The notes below the pieces were generated by a model. That model did no database searches. It was given only the letters and a program-made list of their open reading frames with translations, and was not told the DNA's origin. Made by a program: the position numbers and the translations under genes. A stretch of DNA of 5,510 bases from Betaproteobacteria bacterium (GTDB lineage: Bacteria > Pseudomonadota > Gammaproteobacteria > Burkholderiales > SG8-41): the NCBI GenBank assembly GCA_029883965.1, contig JAOUIN010000158.1, positions 1 to 5,510 on the forward strand, in the 5' to 3' direction. Positions 1 to 5,510 of this stretch are shown one piece after another (the first letter of the stretch is position 1; the number at the start of each line of letters is the position of its first letter).

Positions 1-854
1 GCAACGGCGTCGGCACCGGCTTCTTCCTCGGGGAAGCACCACAACCCGCCCCAGATGCCGGTTGCCGGCCGCTTCTCAAGCAGGATGTCGCCGGCGCGCT
101 GCAGCACCAGCATCAACGTGCGTCTTTGCGGCAGGGGCTTGCGCGGTTTCGGCACAGGCAATGCCGCCACCCGGTTGGTCTGCAGCGCGATGCACATCCT
201 GCTCAGCGGGCAAGCGGTGCAATTCGGATTGCGCCGTGTGCAAACTGTCGCACCCAGATCCATCAGGCCCTGGGTGTACTGCCGCAGTCCCGTTTCGGGC
301 AACAACGCTTCTGCCTCGCGCCACAGTTGTGCGGCAACCGCGGGTTCACCCGGGTAGCCGGCGATGCCCCGAACCCGGGCCAGCACCCGCTTGACGTTCC
401 CGTCCAGGATCGCGCTGCGCTGGCCGAATGCAAACACCAGTATCGCAGCCGCGGTCGAGCGACCGATACCGGGCAGCGCCATCACGGCATCAAGCGTCTC
501 CGGAAACCGGCCGTGATGCTGCTCGGCAACAGTCTGTGCCGCGCGATGCAGATTGCGGGCACGCGAGTAATAGCCGAGGCCGCTCCACAACGCGAGCACG
601 TCGTCGAGCGGTGCCGTCGCCAGCGCGGACAGAGTCGGAAACCGCGCCAGGAACCGTTCATAGTAGGGAATGACTGCCGCAACCTGCGTCTGCTGCAGCA
701 TGATTTCCGACAGCCACACGGCGTATGGATCCCGTGTGTTCTGCCAAGGCAGATCGTGGCGGCCATCGCGCTTCTGCCAGGCAATCAGCGCCGGCGCAAA
801 CTCAGCCGCGACCCGAATTGGCGCAACGCGGGTGCCCGGTGTCTTAGCGGCCAA
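1..854 (-). CDS. mutY: A/G-specific adenine glycosylase MutY (3' end beyond the window)
   Basis: MutY removes adenine mispaired with 8-oxoguanine or guanine in base excision repair in the cytoplasm. The visible 284 residues carry the family's diagnostic parts. The catalytic Glu is residue 50, in SEIMLQQTQV. A helix-hairpin-helix LPGIGRSTAAAI lies near 127-138, followed by catalytic Asp151 in LDGNVKRVLAR. The 4Fe-4S cysteines are 205, 212, 215 and 221, with the C-x6-C-x2-C-x5-C spacing of E. coli MutY. From about residue 240 the NUDIX-like 8-oxoG recognition domain begins (LLEKRPATGIWGGLWCFPE). About 60-80 C-terminal residues are cut off by the window edge. Start: an in-frame TGA lies at 866-864, and TTG 854 is the only usual initiator before the conserved helices, with GAAAGG five bases upstream. 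The first in-frame ATG is codon 52, past the catalytic Glu, so it cannot be the start. The gene overlaps the asmA-like stop by 11 nt, which suggests translational coupling. The family call is near certain; the exact start is likely. Confidence 0.96.
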   Translation of the reverse strand, partial: MAAKTPGTRVAPIRVAAEFAPALIAWQKRDGRHDLPWQNTRDPYAVWLSEIMLQQTQVAAVIPYYERFLARFPTLSALATAPLDDVLALWSGLGYYSRARNLHRAAQTVAEQHHGRFPETLDAVMALPGIGRSTAAAILVFAFGQRSAILDGNVKRVLARVRGIAGYPGEPAVAAQLWREAEALLPETGLRQYTQGLMDLGATVCTRRNPNCTACPLSRMCIALQTNRVAALPVPKPRKPLPQRRTLMLVLQRAGDILLEKRPATGIWGGLWCFPEEEAGADAV

Positions 855-3117
855 ACAGGCCTTTCAGCAGATCGCGCGCGCTGCCGCCGCTTTTCTCACC
901 GTCTTTGGGCGCTGCCTCGGCGCCCGGCTTCGCGGTGCCGCCCTGCAGTCGTTCCTGCAGCCGCCGCGTTATCGCATCCTCGACTTTCTGCCGCGCGGTA
1001 TCGGTGATCATGGCGCCGAAATCCAGCTTGTAGGACGGTTTTGCCAGCGGACCGGTGACCCGCACCGGCACGGTAACGCCGCGCAGGTCCTCGACATCGC
1101 GTCCGCCCTGCCCCTTGCTGGTACCGACGATGCTGGCCTTTACCAGATAGTTGATGGTGTCGGCGCCGATGTTGATTTCACCTTCGCCGCCGACACGCAG
1201 CAACGGCGACTTCAGTGACAGGTCGTTGTTACGGGCCACGCCATCGGCAATCTTGAATGTTGCGGTCACTTCAGAAAATTCCGTCTTCCGGCTCGTGTCC
1301 GTTTCCCGGATCTGCTCACCCTTCAGCGCACCCAGCTGTGCCCGCGCAGTACTGATCGTTCCGCCGATGTCGATACCCTTGAGGGCTCCGTCGGTCAGAC
1401 GCACTGCGGCAGCACCATCAAGCGCGCGCTTCAACGCACTGCCGGTGCTGCCGCGGGTCGTGACATCCACCGACACCGTGCCCTTGCCCTCCAGCGTTTC
1501 GTTGTCCGCCAGGTCCTTCAGCAATGGAGCGATGCTGACCCCGGACAGAGTCTGCTTGATCGCGAACGCAGGAACTGCGGAAGCCGCATTAACGGTCGCT
1601 GCACCGCTCAGTGTACCCTGATACAGATCTGCCGCCAGTGGATTCAGGTCCAGGCGTCCGCCGGACGCCTTCAGCGTAGCGCGCACATTCTGCGCTTTCA
1701 GATTGTTGACCTTCAACCCGCCGATGCGAACATTGCCGTTGACGCGCAGGGCTTTTAACGCGGACAGGTCAAACGGCTGTTCCGCCGTTGCTGCAGATTT
1801 TACGGCCGGAGTCGATGCGCCCCCGCTCGTACTCGCACCGGCGCTTGCACCCGCACTCTGCGCAGGCAGAAAGCGGTCAACATCGAGTTGGTCCAGATCG
1901 ACATCGAAATTGAACGCCGCAGGCGAAAAGCCGGTCACGTCGACCCGCGCCTTGACCGCACTGTCAGCAATCTTTCCCGAGAGATTCAGCCTGGCAGTCT
2001 GCTTCCTGAAATCAACGCCAGCAGAACCGGCCAGAGCCGCACTGAGATTCTTGCCCGGCAGATCGGGAGCGCTCACGCCGATGTCGGCTTTCAACGGCGA
2101 CAGTTCGAATTGCTGCGCCTGCAGATTGCCATTCAGCGGCGACGTCAGCCGTACCTTGACGTCCCGACCACCCTGTTTCAGGCCGGCATCAATCACCATT
2201 GCCGCCGCCTTGAATGCCCGGCCGGATCCGGTAACGGCCGGGGCATCGAGCTTGACGTCAAACGCATCCTTTCCCTGAAGGCCGGTTGCAGCGACGCTCA
2301 GCTTGTCCAATGCAAACTCATCGCCGCCCTTTTTCACCGTGGCGCTGCCGCCTGCCTTGAATTCCAGCTGGCTGATGTCTGCGACCTGCCCGCGAACGTC
2401 CAGCGCCACACGCTCCAGGACACCGGCTTTATGCTGCGCGTCCAGCGTCAACCGCGTCTTCAGCGCAATAGCCAGGTTGAGCTTCGGTTGATCGCCCTGT
2501 GCGACCAGCGCAAGCTCGATATCCGCCGGCACGCGGTTCGCAATACGCCCCGTTTTCAAATTCAGTTTCGATACCGCATACCGGGAACCCGTACGCTCGT
2601 CGCGAAACTCCAGCATTGAATCCGCGATGACGATCCGGTCTACGTCGAACGCAAATTGCTGCGACTTCCCTCCGGCAGGGGACCGTGCCGGTGCACCCGG
2701 CTTCGCGGGTGCGGCGACGTCACCCTGAATCAGGTCGTCAAAGTTCATGCGGCCGTCCTTGTGCTGAACGAGATTGATGCGTGCGCCTCGAACGGTCACC
2801 TCGTCAACCACCAGGTGCTGCGACAGCAGCGGCAACACCTTCAGCGAAAACCGCGCGCCCTCGACCGCGATAAACAGCTTCTCGCTCTTGCGCTCGGACA
2901 GCGACACCTTCCCGAGTTCTGCGCCGATACCCGGCCAAAACGCAAGTTTGATGTCGCCATCAAGCTTGAGTGTGCGTTCCGTATTCTGCCGGACCAGCTC
3001 AATGATGTTCGGCTTGTAGGCATTCGGGTCAAAAGTGACCGCTATGTACGCCAGCAAGGCGCCGCACAGCACGACAAGAACGCCAAATACAATCAACAGG
3101 ATTTTTAAGACTTTCAC
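844..3117 (-). CDS. asmA: AsmA family envelope protein, 757 residues
   Basis: AsmA-type proteins are anchored in the inner membrane with a long periplasmic beta-rich part. The family is linked to outer-membrane assembly and, in the wider AsmA-like group, to phospholipid transport between membranes. Here residues 4-27 form one hydrophobic N-terminal anchor. The conserved AsmA start follows (FDPNAYKPNIIELV, then LKLDGDIKLAFWPG and VRGARINLVQHKDGRMNFDDLI, up to about 130). The middle is repetitive beta-strand sequence. The C-terminal AsmA block includes RVGGEGEINIGADTINYLVK (about 641-660) and VTVPVRVTGPLAKPSYKLDF (681-700). Two low-complexity linkers occur, an Ala/Pro/Gly one near 134-150 and an Ala/Ser/Gly one near 419-446. 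The tail after 725 is charged and Gly/Ala rich. Start is GTG 3117 with AGGA eight bases upstream. Length fits large AsmA members. The order AsmA-like then mutY is known from Pseudomonas. The gene begins 25 nt after the tRNA and may share its transcript. The family is secure; orthology to E. coli AsmA itself is not proven. Confidence 0.93.
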   Translation of the reverse strand: MKVLKILLIVFGVLVVLCGALLAYIAVTFDPNAYKPNIIELVRQNTERTLKLDGDIKLAFWPGIGAELGKVSLSERKSEKLFIAVEGARFSLKVLPLLSQHLVVDEVTVRGARINLVQHKDGRMNFDDLIQGDVAAPAKPGAPARSPAGGKSQQFAFDVDRIVIADSMLEFRDERTGSRYAVSKLNLKTGRIANRVPADIELALVAQGDQPKLNLAIALKTRLTLDAQHKAGVLERVALDVRGQVADISQLEFKAGGSATVKKGGDEFALDKLSVAATGLQGKDAFDVKLDAPAVTGSGRAFKAAAMVIDAGLKQGGRDVKVRLTSPLNGNLQAQQFELSPLKADIGVSAPDLPGKNLSAALAGSAGVDFRKQTARLNLSGKIADSAVKARVDVTGFSPAAFNFDVDLDQLDVDRFLPAQSAGASAGASTSGGASTPAVKSAATAEQPFDLSALKALRVNGNVRIGGLKVNNLKAQNVRATLKASGGRLDLNPLAADLYQGTLSGAATVNAASAVPAFAIKQTLSGVSIAPLLKDLADNETLEGKGTVSVDVTTRGSTGSALKRALDGAAAVRLTDGALKGIDIGGTISTARAQLGALKGEQIRETDTSRKTEFSEVTATFKIADGVARNNDLSLKSPLLRVGGEGEINIGADTINYLVKASIVGTSKGQGGRDVEDLRGVTVPVRVTGPLAKPSYKLDFGAMITDTARQKVEDAITRRLQERLQGGTAKPGAEAAPKDGEKSGGSARDLLKGLFGR
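860..865 (-). promoter_or_regulatory. Ribosome binding site deciding the mutY TTG start
   Basis: On the minus strand GAAAGG lies five bases before TTG 854, inside the last codons of the asmA-like gene. An in-frame TGA at 866-864 leaves only three codons between that stop and the TTG. The start is therefore tightly bounded, and mutY is probably translated by ribosomes finishing the upstream gene. This is inference from position only. Confidence 0.6.
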
Positions 3118-3120
3118 GGC

Positions 3121-3129
3121 CCTGATCCT
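3121..3129 (-). promoter_or_regulatory. Ribosome binding site of the asmA-like gene
   Basis: AGGATCAGG on the minus strand precedes GTG 3117. The AGGA part sits eight bases from the start, a normal distance. It supports GTG 3117 as the initiator, because the hydrophobic anchor begins straight after it and no ATG occurs in frame nearby upstream. Confidence 0.6.
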
Positions 3130-3142
3130 GGTTTTTCCGAAA

Positions 3143-3216
3143 TGGAGCGGGTGAAGGGAATCGAACCCTCGTATGCAGCTTGGGAAGCTGCCGTTCTGCC
3201 ATTGAACTACACCCGC
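3143..3216 (-). tRNA. tRNA-Gly, anticodon CCC, CCA encoded
   Basis: The minus strand folds into a full cloverleaf. The acceptor is GCGGGTG paired with CACCCGC. The D arm is GTTC/GAAC around AATGGCA. The anticodon arm is GCAGC-TTCCCAA-GCTGC, placing CCC at positions 34-36. There is a short variable loop, and the T arm GAGGG-TTCGATT-CCCTT has one G-U closing pair. A T discriminator and a genomic CCA (3145-3143) follow. The anticodon reads the GGG glycine codon. The gene lies 25 nt upstream of the asmA-like start on the same strand with no terminator between. The precursor may therefore be processed out of a longer mRNA that also carries asmA and mutY. Confidence 0.96.
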
Positions 3217-3217
3217 A
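3206..3217. repeat. 12-bp direct repeat, copy 1 (inside tRNA 5' end)
   Basis: The plus-strand 12-mer ACTACACCCGCA covers the first 11 nucleotides of the tRNA-Gly gene read from the other strand, plus one flanking base. It recurs exactly at 3244-3255, 38 bases away and in the same orientation. Confidence 0.7.
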
Positions 3218-3225
3218 TGGACTGG

Positions 3226-3231
3226 ATTTTA
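3226..3231 (-). promoter_or_regulatory. Candidate -10 box of the tRNA-Gly transcript
   Basis: TAAAAT on the minus strand ends nine bases before the tRNA 5' end, a fitting distance for a sigma-70 -10 box of a tRNA promoter. With a 17-base spacer the -35 would be GCGGGT, a poor match that falls in the repeat copy at 3244-3255. The call is weak. Confidence 0.3.
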
Positions 3232-3243
3232 CACTGGGTTATT

Positions 3244-3255
3244 ACTACACCCGCA
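3244..3255. repeat. 12-bp direct repeat, copy 2 (upstream of the tRNA)
   Basis: This is an exact second copy of the 12-mer at 3206-3217. Seen on the minus strand it starts GCGGGTGTAGT, as the tRNA does, but what follows is not tRNA-like, so it is not a second functional tRNA. Confidence 0.7.
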
Positions 3256-3314
3256 CGAAACGTGACTTTACTGCGAATGAACCGGGGCAGCGGGACCGGT
3301 CGCCGCCTTGCGGG

Positions 3315-3320
3315 TACAAT
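3315..3320 (+). promoter_or_regulatory. Candidate -10 box of the hydrolase gene
   Basis: TACAAT is a close match to the sigma-70 -10 consensus, about 75 nt before the hydrolase ATG. The sequence 17 bases upstream of it (GGGACC) is not a good -35, so an activator may be needed or the match may be chance. Confidence 0.3.
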
Positions 3321-3395
3321 CTGCGGCAGCGGCACGCTGGGATCCCGCGGCGTCGGCGTACCACAGACCGAACTTCAACTACAGGAACGCGAGCC

Positions 3396-4193
3396 ATGCT
3401 TCTCCCACTCACCGGACGCAACATTGCCTATGACATCGTCGGCCCGGAAAACGCTCCGGTCGTCGTTTTTTCGCACTCGCTCGCCGCTGATCTCGGCATG
3501 TGGGCAGAACAGGTACCAGCGCTCCTTGCCGCCGGCTATCGCGCGCTGCGCATGGATCTGCGCGGCCACGGCGGCAGCGACGCGCCGCCCGGGCCGTACA
3601 CCATCGACCAGCTCGCCGACGACGTCATCCTCGTGCTCGACGCCATCAGCGAAAAGCAATGCCACTTCGTCGGTCTCTCGATCGGCGGCATGATCGGCCA
3701 GTCGCTCGGCATCCGCCACGCGGGCCGGGTCAGGTCGCTGATGCTGTGCGACACCCAGGCCGCCTCGCCGGCAGACGCCGCCACGCGTTGGGGTCCGCGC
3801 ATCGAGGCGGTACTGAAAGCCAATTCGCTCGAGCCGATCGCCGACGCGACCATCGCACGCTGGCTCACGGCCGATTACAGGAAGGCGTATCCGGGCCGCT
3901 GGCAACAGATCCGCGACACCATCGCCGGCTGTACGCCGGCCGGCTATATCGGCTGCGCGCAAGCGATCGGAAATTTCGATTTCATCAGCCAGCTGCCGTC
4001 GGTCAAAACGCCGGCGCTGGTCGTTTGCGGCACCGACGATCCGGCGGGCTCGCCCGAGGAAGTCAGGCATATTGCCAGCCTGTTCGGCAACGGCCGCTAC
4101 GACGAGTTTGCCGGTGCGCGCCATCTGCCCAACATGGAACAGCCTGATGCGTTCAATGCGATGCTGGTGAATTGGGTCAACGCGCATCAATGA
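3396..4193 (+). CDS. Alpha/beta hydrolase, 3-oxoadipate enol-lactonase (PcaD) type
   Basis: PcaD hydrolyses 3-oxoadipate enol-lactone to 3-oxoadipate in the ortho-cleavage branch of catechol and protocatechuate breakdown, in the cytoplasm. The 265-residue length matches the family. The predicted nucleophile is Ser95 in the elbow GLSIGG, followed by MIGQSLG as in enol-lactonases. The acid is Asp215 (GTDDP) and the base His243 (RHLPNMEQP). The oxyanion region is FSHSLAADLGMW (25-36), and MDLRGHGGSD (53-62) is the usual strand-4 loop. There is no signal peptide. Start is ATG 3396 with AGGA nine bases upstream; the frame stays open further upstream but only through the tRNA gene and spacer. No other pca or cat gene is visible, and the next gene is unrelated, so the true substrate could be another lactone or ester. 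Fold and active site are secure; the substrate is inferred from family resemblance. Confidence 0.85.
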   Translation: MLLPLTGRNIAYDIVGPENAPVVVFSHSLAADLGMWAEQVPALLAAGYRALRMDLRGHGGSDAPPGPYTIDQLADDVILVLDAISEKQCHFVGLSIGGMIGQSLGIRHAGRVRSLMLCDTQAASPADAATRWGPRIEAVLKANSLEPIADATIARWLTADYRKAYPGRWQQIRDTIAGCTPAGYIGCAQAIGNFDFISQLPSVKTPALVVCGTDDPAGSPEEVRHIASLFGNGRYDEFAGARHLPNMEQPDAFNAMLVNWVNAHQ

Positions 4194-4305
4194 TGAGGTT
4201 CGCACCGATCATGCGCGGCCCCGGGCGGCAATCAGGAACAGGGGGACCCTGACCGGCGGTTGCAATCCAATCGTTACCGGAACCGAATCGGAAACGGTGG
4301 AAAAA
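4194..4305. other. Intergenic gap between the hydrolase and BOF genes
   Basis: These 112 nt follow the hydrolase stop. CAGGG-GGA-CCCTG near 4233-4245 can form a five-pair hairpin but has no T run, so it is not a convincing intrinsic terminator. TTGCAA at about 4260 resembles a -35, but its expected -10 (CCGAAT) is poor. GGTGG at 4296-4300 is the likely ribosome site of the next gene. Confidence 0.4.
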
Positions 4306-4830
4306 ATGAAAAAGTCTCTTGCAGTATTGCTGATGTGCGTTGCGGTACCGGCACTGGCCCAGTTCGGATCCCCGGTCGCGAAAACCGACGTGCAATCGAT
4401 TATCGGCGCACCTGATGACGGCCAACGCGTACTGCTACGCGGCACCATCGTCGGCAACATGGGTGACGAGGAATACCTGTTCACCGACGGCACCGGCAAC
4501 ATCCGGCTCGTGATCGAGGACCGCCTGCTGTGGGGACAGATGCTTTCGAAGGAGGCGCGAGTGGAAATCGAGGGTGAGGTCGACGAGCACCTGTTCAGCA
4601 ACGCGCTCGATATCAGCGTCGAGCGTGTCCAGGTCCTGAAGGGCAGCGCGCCTTCGGCAATCAGCAGCGATGCGCACTGCCGGCTCAGCCGGCGGCGCGC
4701 GACACCCGGCACAGCAGCACTTTCAGATTGGTCTGGTCCGACACCGGATCGCGCTGCGTGGCGTCGGTCAGAAAATTCACCGAGCGCCACGGATTGTACG
4801 GCTGCTTCTCGCCCCAGCCGATCGGAATGA
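4306..4830 (+). CDS. Exported BOF (YgiW/YdeI-like OB-fold) protein with unusual C-terminal run-on
   Basis: The bacterial OB-fold (BOF) family comprises small periplasmic proteins; E. coli members YgiW and YdeI are linked to stress tolerance, and the exact molecular role is unclear. Residues 1-18 (MKKSLAVLLMCVAVPALA) form a typical signal peptide with an ALA cleavage site before Gln19. Residues about 29-112 match the family: RVLLRGTIVG, a DEEYLFTDGTGNIRLVIED segment, W76, then ARVEIEGEVDE and a final strand near DISVERVQVLK. Family members normally stop there, at roughly 110-130 residues. Here the frame continues to residue 174 with an Arg/Ser/Ala-rich tail, and its last 146 nt are antisense to the molybdoenzyme gene. 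ATG 4306 is preferred over the in-frame GTG 4297 because GGTGG lies five bases before the ATG and the signal peptide starts there. The domain call is good; the tail may be real, a lost stop or a sequence error. Confidence 0.82.
   Translation: MKKSLAVLLMCVAVPALAQFGSPVAKTDVQSIIGAPDDGQRVLLRGTIVGNMGDEEYLFTDGTGNIRLVIEDRLLWGQMLSKEARVEIEGEVDEHLFSNALDISVERVQVLKGSAPSAISSDAHCRLSRRRATPGTAALSDWSGPTPDRAAWRRSENSPSATDCTAASRPSRSE
4679..4693. other. GC hairpin centred on the molybdoenzyme stop codon
   Basis: GCCGGC-TCA-GCCGGC is a perfect six-pair inverted repeat whose three-base loop is exactly the molybdoenzyme stop (TGA on the minus strand, 4687-4685). One G-T and one G-C pair can extend it outward. Neither strand has a following T run, so it is not a classic intrinsic terminator. 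It could protect mRNA 3' ends or slow polymerase between the convergent genes. Confidence 0.45.
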
Positions 4831-5510
4831 ACACGGCCGTGGGACGGATGCCGGTGTGCACCCAGGCCATCGCCTCGATAGCGCCGTGTGCAGACTCGAT
4901 TTTTACGCGTTCGCCGTCAGCAATGCCGAGCGCCGCCGCCTTGTCAGGATGAATCTGGCAATACAGATCGGGCCACATCTCCTGCGACTGCCAGAAATAG
5001 TGCGTCCAGCTATGGAAATGCGCTGCCGGCGGACGTCCCGTGACGAGTTCAGTGTCGAAGCCCCGCGCGCGCAGTTTCGCGCCGGGATGATCGGCATCCG
5101 GCGCGACGATACGCCCGCGCGGACTGCCGGTCGCCGGGGTACAGAACGGCGAGATCACACCCTCCTCGGCATCGGTCTCCAGCAATTCCATGTAAGGCAG
5201 GTCGATCAGCTGTTCGCGCTCCGAATAAAACTCCGGCAGCGCCGACAGGCACAGCGTGTTGAACTTCGCTTCGAGTTCAGGCGTCCAGAATTCCAGCTTG
5301 CCGGATAGGGTCGGAAAGCGGCGCCCCGGTGTGCCGCCCGGAACCGTAGTGCCCGGCAGGTACAGTGTTTCGATTTCCGGCGCGTCTTCGGTCGCCACCG
5401 GCTGGCGCACCCAGCGGTACGGTGTGGAATGCAGGCGTTTCTGCGTGCAGCCGCGCAGCCCCGGACTGTCGATACACACCTCATCCCAGAATACAGCCGG
5501 GTCCTTGTAC
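4685..5510 (-). CDS. Molybdopterin (bis-MGD) oxidoreductase, C-terminal 274 residues (5' end beyond the window)
   Basis: This is the C-terminal part of a catalytic subunit of the DMSO-reductase superfamily of molybdenum or tungsten enzymes. The frame is open to the right edge (first visible residues YKDPAVFWDEV), so the N-terminal part, the Mo ligand and any Fe-S or Tat motif are outside. In the fragment, residues 65-83 (FPTLSGKLEFWTPELEAKF) match the family's SGK-E-F segment. From about 157 onward is the molybdopterin-dinucleotide-binding domain: TGRPPAAHFHSWTHYF, then PDLYCQIHPDKAAALGIADGE and a beta-barrel ending in VFIPIGWGEKQPYNPW (227-241) and NFLTD. The protein ends naturally at LLCRVSRAAG. 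The subfamily and electron acceptor or donor cannot be told from this part. Partner Fe-S or membrane subunits, if any, would lie elsewhere. An internal GTG at 5479 could be mistaken for the start. Superfamily membership is secure. Confidence 0.92.
   Translation of the reverse strand, partial: YKDPAVFWDEVCIDSPGLRGCTQKRLHSTPYRWVRQPVATEDAPEIETLYLPGTTVPGGTPGRRFPTLSGKLEFWTPELEAKFNTLCLSALPEFYSEREQLIDLPYMELLETDAEEGVISPFCTPATGSPRGRIVAPDADHPGAKLRARGFDTELVTGRPPAAHFHSWTHYFWQSQEMWPDLYCQIHPDKAAALGIADGERVKIESAHGAIEAMAWVHTGIRPTAVFIPIGWGEKQPYNPWRSVNFLTDATQRDPVSDQTNLKVLLCRVSRAAG

Larger units (their letters stand above)
3217..3395. other. Divergent intergenic spacer between tRNA-Gly and the hydrolase
   Basis: This stretch of about 180 nt separates two divergent transcription units, so promoters in both directions are expected here. 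It holds the second copy of the 12-bp repeat (3244-3255), a minus-strand TAAAAT near the tRNA and a plus-strand TACAAT at 3315-3320. I found no convincing -35 partners, no short gene with a good ribosome site, and no riboswitch-like fold. Confidence 0.6.

Noticed and set aside
126..1007. Open frame of 293 codons on the plus strand
   Set aside because: It is antisense to mutY and the end of asmA, both firmly identified. Its product is Arg/Gln/Pro rich with no recognisable domain, as expected for a shadow frame in GC-rich DNA.
1801..1865. Ala/Ser/Gly-coding stretch in the AsmA-family gene as a tandem DNA repeat
   Set aside because: The codons vary and no regular repeat unit is visible; it is a low-complexity protein linker.
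1888..2619. Open frame of 243 codons on the plus strand, with others at 1151-1621, 1703-2278 and 2656-3108
   Set aside because: All lie antisense within the AsmA-family gene and have no family motif or ribosome site.
3180..3395. Upstream extension of the hydrolase frame by 72 codons
   Set aside because: It would start inside the tRNA gene and adds sequence with no resemblance to the family; ATG 3396 has a ribosome site and gives the normal length.
3375..4205. Open frame of 276 codons on the minus strand
   Set aside because: It is the exact mirror of the PcaD-like gene, whose catalytic residues prove the plus strand is coding. The product is Arg/Asp-rich shadow sequence.
4233..4245. Hairpin after the hydrolase as an intrinsic terminator
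   Set aside because: The stem is only five pairs and no T run follows.
4670..5308. Open frame of 212 codons on the plus strand
   Set aside because: It is antisense to the molybdoenzyme gene, is His/Arg rich and has no recognisable motif.

Overview
The window is ordinary-looking chromosomal DNA of a GC-rich member of the Pseudomonadota, most likely Gamma- or possibly Betaproteobacteria. The basis is the asmA-like then mutY order, the tRNA gene with encoded CCA, Gram-negative envelope proteins and high-GC codon use. Genus cannot be read from this sequence. I see no CRISPR array, transposase, prophage gene or new defence-type system.

Left block (1-3216, minus strand). Transcription runs from a tRNA-Gly(CCC) gene (3216-3143), 25 nt later into an AsmA-family membrane protein of 757 residues (3117-844), and then into mutY, the A/G mismatch adenine glycosylase. 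mutY overlaps the asmA stop by 11 nt and leaves the window at base 1. No terminator separates the three, so they may form one transcript. The mutY start is a TTG, which is easily missed.

Middle (3217-4305). A divergent spacer of about 180 nt carries a 12-bp repeat of the tRNA 5' end and weak promoter candidates. A complete plus-strand alpha/beta hydrolase of the 3-oxoadipate enol-lactonase (PcaD) type follows, with no other pca gene in view. After a 112-nt gap comes an exported small OB-fold (BOF, YgiW/YdeI-like) protein.

Right block (4685-5510, minus strand). This is the C-terminal 274 residues of a molybdopterin (bis-MGD) oxidoreductase, entering from the right edge. It converges with the BOF gene.

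The most unusual point is at this convergence. The BOF reading frame does not stop where the domain normally ends, but runs about 60 codons further and overlaps the molybdoenzyme gene antisense by 146 nt. A perfect GC hairpin is centred on the molybdoenzyme stop codon. The genes otherwise do separate jobs: DNA repair, envelope lipid or outer-membrane homeostasis, aromatic ring-cleavage or ester hydrolysis, and anaerobic or redox metabolism.
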